From Campylobacteraceae bacterium (lineage in GTDB: Bacteria > Campylobacterota > Campylobacteria > Campylobacterales > UBA6016): DNA of 8,478 nt. Position numbers and translations under genes: made by a program. This document shows, one piece after another, positions 6,442 through 8,478 of this stretch (the first letter of the stretch is position 1; each line of letters begins with the position of its first letter). The notes under the pieces were generated by a model that did not search any database, was not told where the DNA came from, and saw only the letters and a program-made list of their open reading frames with translations. The DNA lies in assembly GCA_022758985.1 (NCBI GenBank), contig JAEMQC010000056.1, positions 1 to 8,478 of the forward strand, in the 5' to 3' direction.

Positions 6442-7569
6442 GTGATTAAGGAATTAAAAAAAGAGGCTCAAGGCTTAAGCGTTTTGTTTGTAGAGGATGA
6501 CGCCAACTTTTTAGGCATTATAAAAGAGATGCTAGATATGTTTTTTGGCAGAGTAGAGACAGCCACGGACGGCGAAGAGGGGCTTTTAAAGTACAATCAA
6601 AACGGCCCTTTTGACATAGTAATCACAGATATTACGATGCCCAAAATGGACGGTCTTGCTATGAGCGAAAACATCAAGACCAACAACCCGTCTCAGCATA
6701 TCTTGGCCGTATCTGCGCATAGCGACGTAGACAAGCTAATAAGGGCGATAGACATAGGTATCGACAGCTTTTTGCTAAAGCCGGTAGATAGTATGGTGTT
6801 TTTAGGTAAGCTTCTTAAGATTTCAAAATCGGTCAACGTGGCGGCGATAGAGGAGCGCGAAAAAGAGCTCGAAAAGCTCCTCATTACGCAGAGTAAGATG
6901 GCTGCCATGGGCGAGATGATAAGCATCATATCACATCAGCTAAAACAGCCGCTAAATGCTATGAATATAATGGCTTCAAATATAGATGGTAGGGCGCTTG
7001 AGCTGCTAGGCAAGGAGGATCCTGAATTATCCAATAGTACAAAGCTGATAAGGCAGCAGGTCGCATTTATGGCTAGCACGATAGATACTTTTGCGGATTT
7101 TCTAAAACCGTCAAAAGCCGAGAAAAAATTTTCTCTCAAAGAGTGCGTCGGCGAAGTGTTGACTATTCTCTCGGCAAGGCTAAAATCCAGATACGTTACG
7201 GTGGACGAGAGGGTATCGGCGGACGTAACGATATTTGGGTACAAAAAAGAGTTTAACCAAGCGCTTTTGAACATAATATCCAATGCGATAGACGCATTTG
7301 CGGACGACAGCAAGAATAGACAAATAGTCATATGTACAGAGCAAAAAGATAAAGACGTAGTGTTAAGCATAGACGATAATGCCGGCGGAATATTTGCTCA
7401 AATAATCGATAGGATTTTTGAGCCCTATATAACATCAAAAGGCGAAAGCGGCACCGGACTTGGGTTGCATATAACAAAAAAAATTATCGAAGAACATTTT
7501 GACGGGCATATAAGGGTTGAAAATACTGATACCGGCGCTAGATTTGTGATTGAACTAAAAGGCGTTTGA
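6442..7569 (+). CDS. Soluble receiver-histidine kinase protein (REC-HisKA-HATPase)
   Basis: This protein has 375 residues and no membrane segment, so it is cytoplasmic. The receiver domain (about 11-128) has acidic residues E18-D20, phospho-acceptor D63 in IVITDITMPKMDG, switch S91 and K113-P114. A short helical, charged linker (134-150) joins it to a kinase core: H-box with H165 in SHQLKQPLNAM, N-box with N281, D312 and G315-G316 in DDNAGGI, FEPY (326-329) and the ATP-lid GTGLGL (337-342). All kinase and receiver residues look intact. In this order, receiver first, the receiver probably controls the attached kinase, or passes phosphate to or from H165, in response to another kinase. The YfiR-like gene follows with at most a 4-nt overlap, so its input may relate to that pair. 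The cognate partner is not visible. Confidence 0.93.
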   Translation: MIKELKKEAQGLSVLFVEDDANFLGIIKEMLDMFFGRVETATDGEEGLLKYNQNGPFDIVITDITMPKMDGLAMSENIKTNNPSQHILAVSAHSDVDKLIRAIDIGIDSFLLKPVDSMVFLGKLLKISKSVNVAAIEEREKELEKLLITQSKMAAMGEMISIISHQLKQPLNAMNIMASNIDGRALELLGKEDPELSNSTKLIRQQVAFMASTIDTFADFLKPSKAEKKFSLKECVGEVLTILSARLKSRYVTVDERVSADVTIFGYKKEFNQALLNIISNAIDAFADDSKNRQIVICTEQKDKDVVLSIDDNAGGIFAQIIDRIFEPYITSKGESGTGLGLHITKKIIEEHFDGHIRVENTDTGARFVIELKGV

Positions 7570-7574
7570 TATTA

Positions 7575-8129
7575 ATGACTCATAAAAGAGCGCCATTTGC
7601 CTTTGTTTTGGTTTTATTGTTCTGCAGAAATGTTTTTGCGTTCGAGCTCGATAGAAGTCAGATAGCTATTCAGGCAAAAATATATCCTCAACTAATCTTC
7701 TTTGCTACAAAGACAAAAGAGCTAAATCCCCAAAAGCCTATAGTGATAGTGGCGGCATACACAGAAGCCACAAAAAGAGTCGCCGAGATATTTAAAGAGG
7801 AGAGCGAAAAGCTATACAAAGACGGTATCAAGGGGTATAGCATTACCGTAAAGCTTGTACCTAGGAATAGGCTAACAAAAGAAAAAGAGTATGTCGGCTC
7901 CTATCTTTTATTTGACGATGAGGATAACTCAAAGGCGTATGATATTGCGGATCTTAAAGGTGTGATGACCTTCGCCGCTACAAAAAAGATATTTGAGAAA
8001 AACGGGGCGCTTTTTTTTGTGGAAGTTACCAATAAAACCACTATACTTCTAAATAAAAAAGCGCTCTCATCTTCCGGCTTATCTTTTGACCTGTCGTTAC
8101 TTAAAATCGTAAGGATTTACGATGAATAA
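7575..8129 (+). CDS. YfiR-like periplasmic protein (DUF4154 type)
   Basis: From the ATG at 7575 this is a 184-residue secreted protein with a signal peptide (hydrophobic core at about 8-17, likely cut after NVFA near 22). The mature part is an alpha/beta domain. IQAKIYPQLIFFATK near 33-47, the strand PIVIVAAY near 55-62, and the C-terminal GLSFDLSLLKIVRI near 168-181 resemble the YfiR family, whose known member is a periplasmic repressor of the membrane diguanylate cyclase YfiN. No Cys is present after the signal peptide, so it lacks the disulfides described for Pseudomonas YfiR. A TTG at 7566 would give 3 more residues and a TTGA overlap with the kinase stop; the AAAAGG at 7557-7562 suits neither start perfectly. 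The next gene starts inside its last codons. Family assignment is by pattern only and moderately sure. Confidence 0.7.
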   Translation: MTHKRAPFAFVLVLLFCRNVFAFELDRSQIAIQAKIYPQLIFFATKTKELNPQKPIVIVAAYTEATKRVAEIFKEESEKLYKDGIKGYSITVKLVPRNRLTKEKEYVGSYLLFDDEDNSKAYDIADLKGVMTFAATKKIFEKNGALFFVEVTNKTTILLNKKALSSSGLSFDLSLLKIVRIYDE

Positions 8130-8478
8130 AATAAACGCTTCAAGTCTTAGGTTTAAAATATTTATATTCTATATAATCAGCTTTTTTGCAGTATTCGGTT
8201 CGCTTTTGGCTATAAACTTTGTCATATTCGACGATTATTTGGAAAATGCGGAGATAAAAAAAGCGCAAATGATAGCCGAAATGGTATCCGGCAATATAGC
8301 TGCACCTCTGCAGCTGGTACTTAAAGCCGATGTTAAAAACGAGATACTAAAGCAGATCGACCATAACGTAAACATTTTGGAGATAGAGGTCAGGGAGACC
8401 GGCTGGCGAGATGTAATAAAGACTGGGTATTCTAGCGGCAAGAAAATTCCGTCTGATAGTTATTTTGTAATAGAGCGC
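8122..8478 (+). CDS. N-terminal part of a membrane sensor protein, possibly a YfiN-like cyclase or a histidine kinase (partial)
   Basis: An open frame from ATG 8122 runs 119 codons to the right edge without a stop. AAGGA at 8111-8115 sits 6 nt before the ATG, and the first 8 nt overlap the end of the YfiR-like gene. After a basic N-terminus a membrane helix spans about 12-36. It is followed by a periplasmic stretch in which the helix around 44-60 (IKKAQMIAEMVSGNIAAPL) and the following ILEIEVRETG strand resemble a CHASE8-type sensor start. The output domain lies beyond the window. Position after a YfiR-like gene favours a diguanylate cyclase; a kinase or phosphodiesterase remains possible. 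Confidence 0.8.
   Translation, partial: MNKINASSLRFKIFIFYIISFFAVFGSLLAINFVIFDDYLENAEIKKAQMIAEMVSGNIAAPLQLVLKADVKNEILKQIDHNVNILEIEVRETGWRDVIKTGYSSGKKIPSDSYFVIER

Overview
The window looks like chromosome of a Campylobacterota (epsilonproteobacterial) species. The evidence is indirect: Ile is very often ATA and Arg AGA/AGG, several genes start with TTG or GTG, genes are tightly packed with overlaps, promoters show a clear -10 box without a clear -35, and the window is dense in membrane signalling and c-di-GMP-type proteins. No rRNA, tRNA, insertion sequence, CRISPR array or phage gene was seen. Genus cannot be fixed from this sequence.

Layout. (1) Bases 2-2160, + strand: the tail of an unrecognised gene, then a NYN-LOTUS putative RNase/RNA-binding protein (184-933), then a lipoprotein peptidoglycan endopeptidase of the SH3-NlpC/P60 type (946-2160, TTG start). 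The three are spaced 2 and 12 nt apart and read as one transcription unit. (2) Bases 2161-2281: a short convergent intergenic region with one modest hairpin. (3) Bases 2282-6295, - strand, transcribed leftwards: an L,D-transpeptidase lipoprotein (5690-6295), a solute-binding lipoprotein of the NMT1/SsuA-like type with no ABC transporter beside it (4735-5673), and a membrane protein with GAF, degenerate GGDEF (SGGEY) and apparently intact EAL domains (2282-4738). The last two overlap by 4 nt (ATGA). (4) Bases 6296-6441: a divergent promoter region with a perfect TATAAT on the + strand. (5) Bases 6442-8478, + strand: a soluble receiver-histidine kinase protein (6442-7569), a YfiR-like periplasmic protein (about 7575-8129) and the start of a membrane sensor protein cut off by the window end (8122 onwards). 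These overlap or nearly touch.

How the genes may work together (inference). Two signalling modules leave one shared intergenic region in opposite directions. On the left, an orphan binding protein could act as the periplasmic ligand sensor for the EAL phosphodiesterase, in place of feeding a transporter. On the right, a YfiR-like repressor followed by a membrane protein with a CHASE8-like look resembles the YfiR-YfiN arrangement, here led by a receiver-kinase protein. Two cell-wall enzymes lie in the same window, one of them first in the left-hand gene set. The most testable sequence-level oddity is the start of the solute-binding protein: a perfect TATAAT just before the only ATG, and a strong CAGGAG followed 6 nt later by ATT, suggest a start at ATT and not at the ATG.
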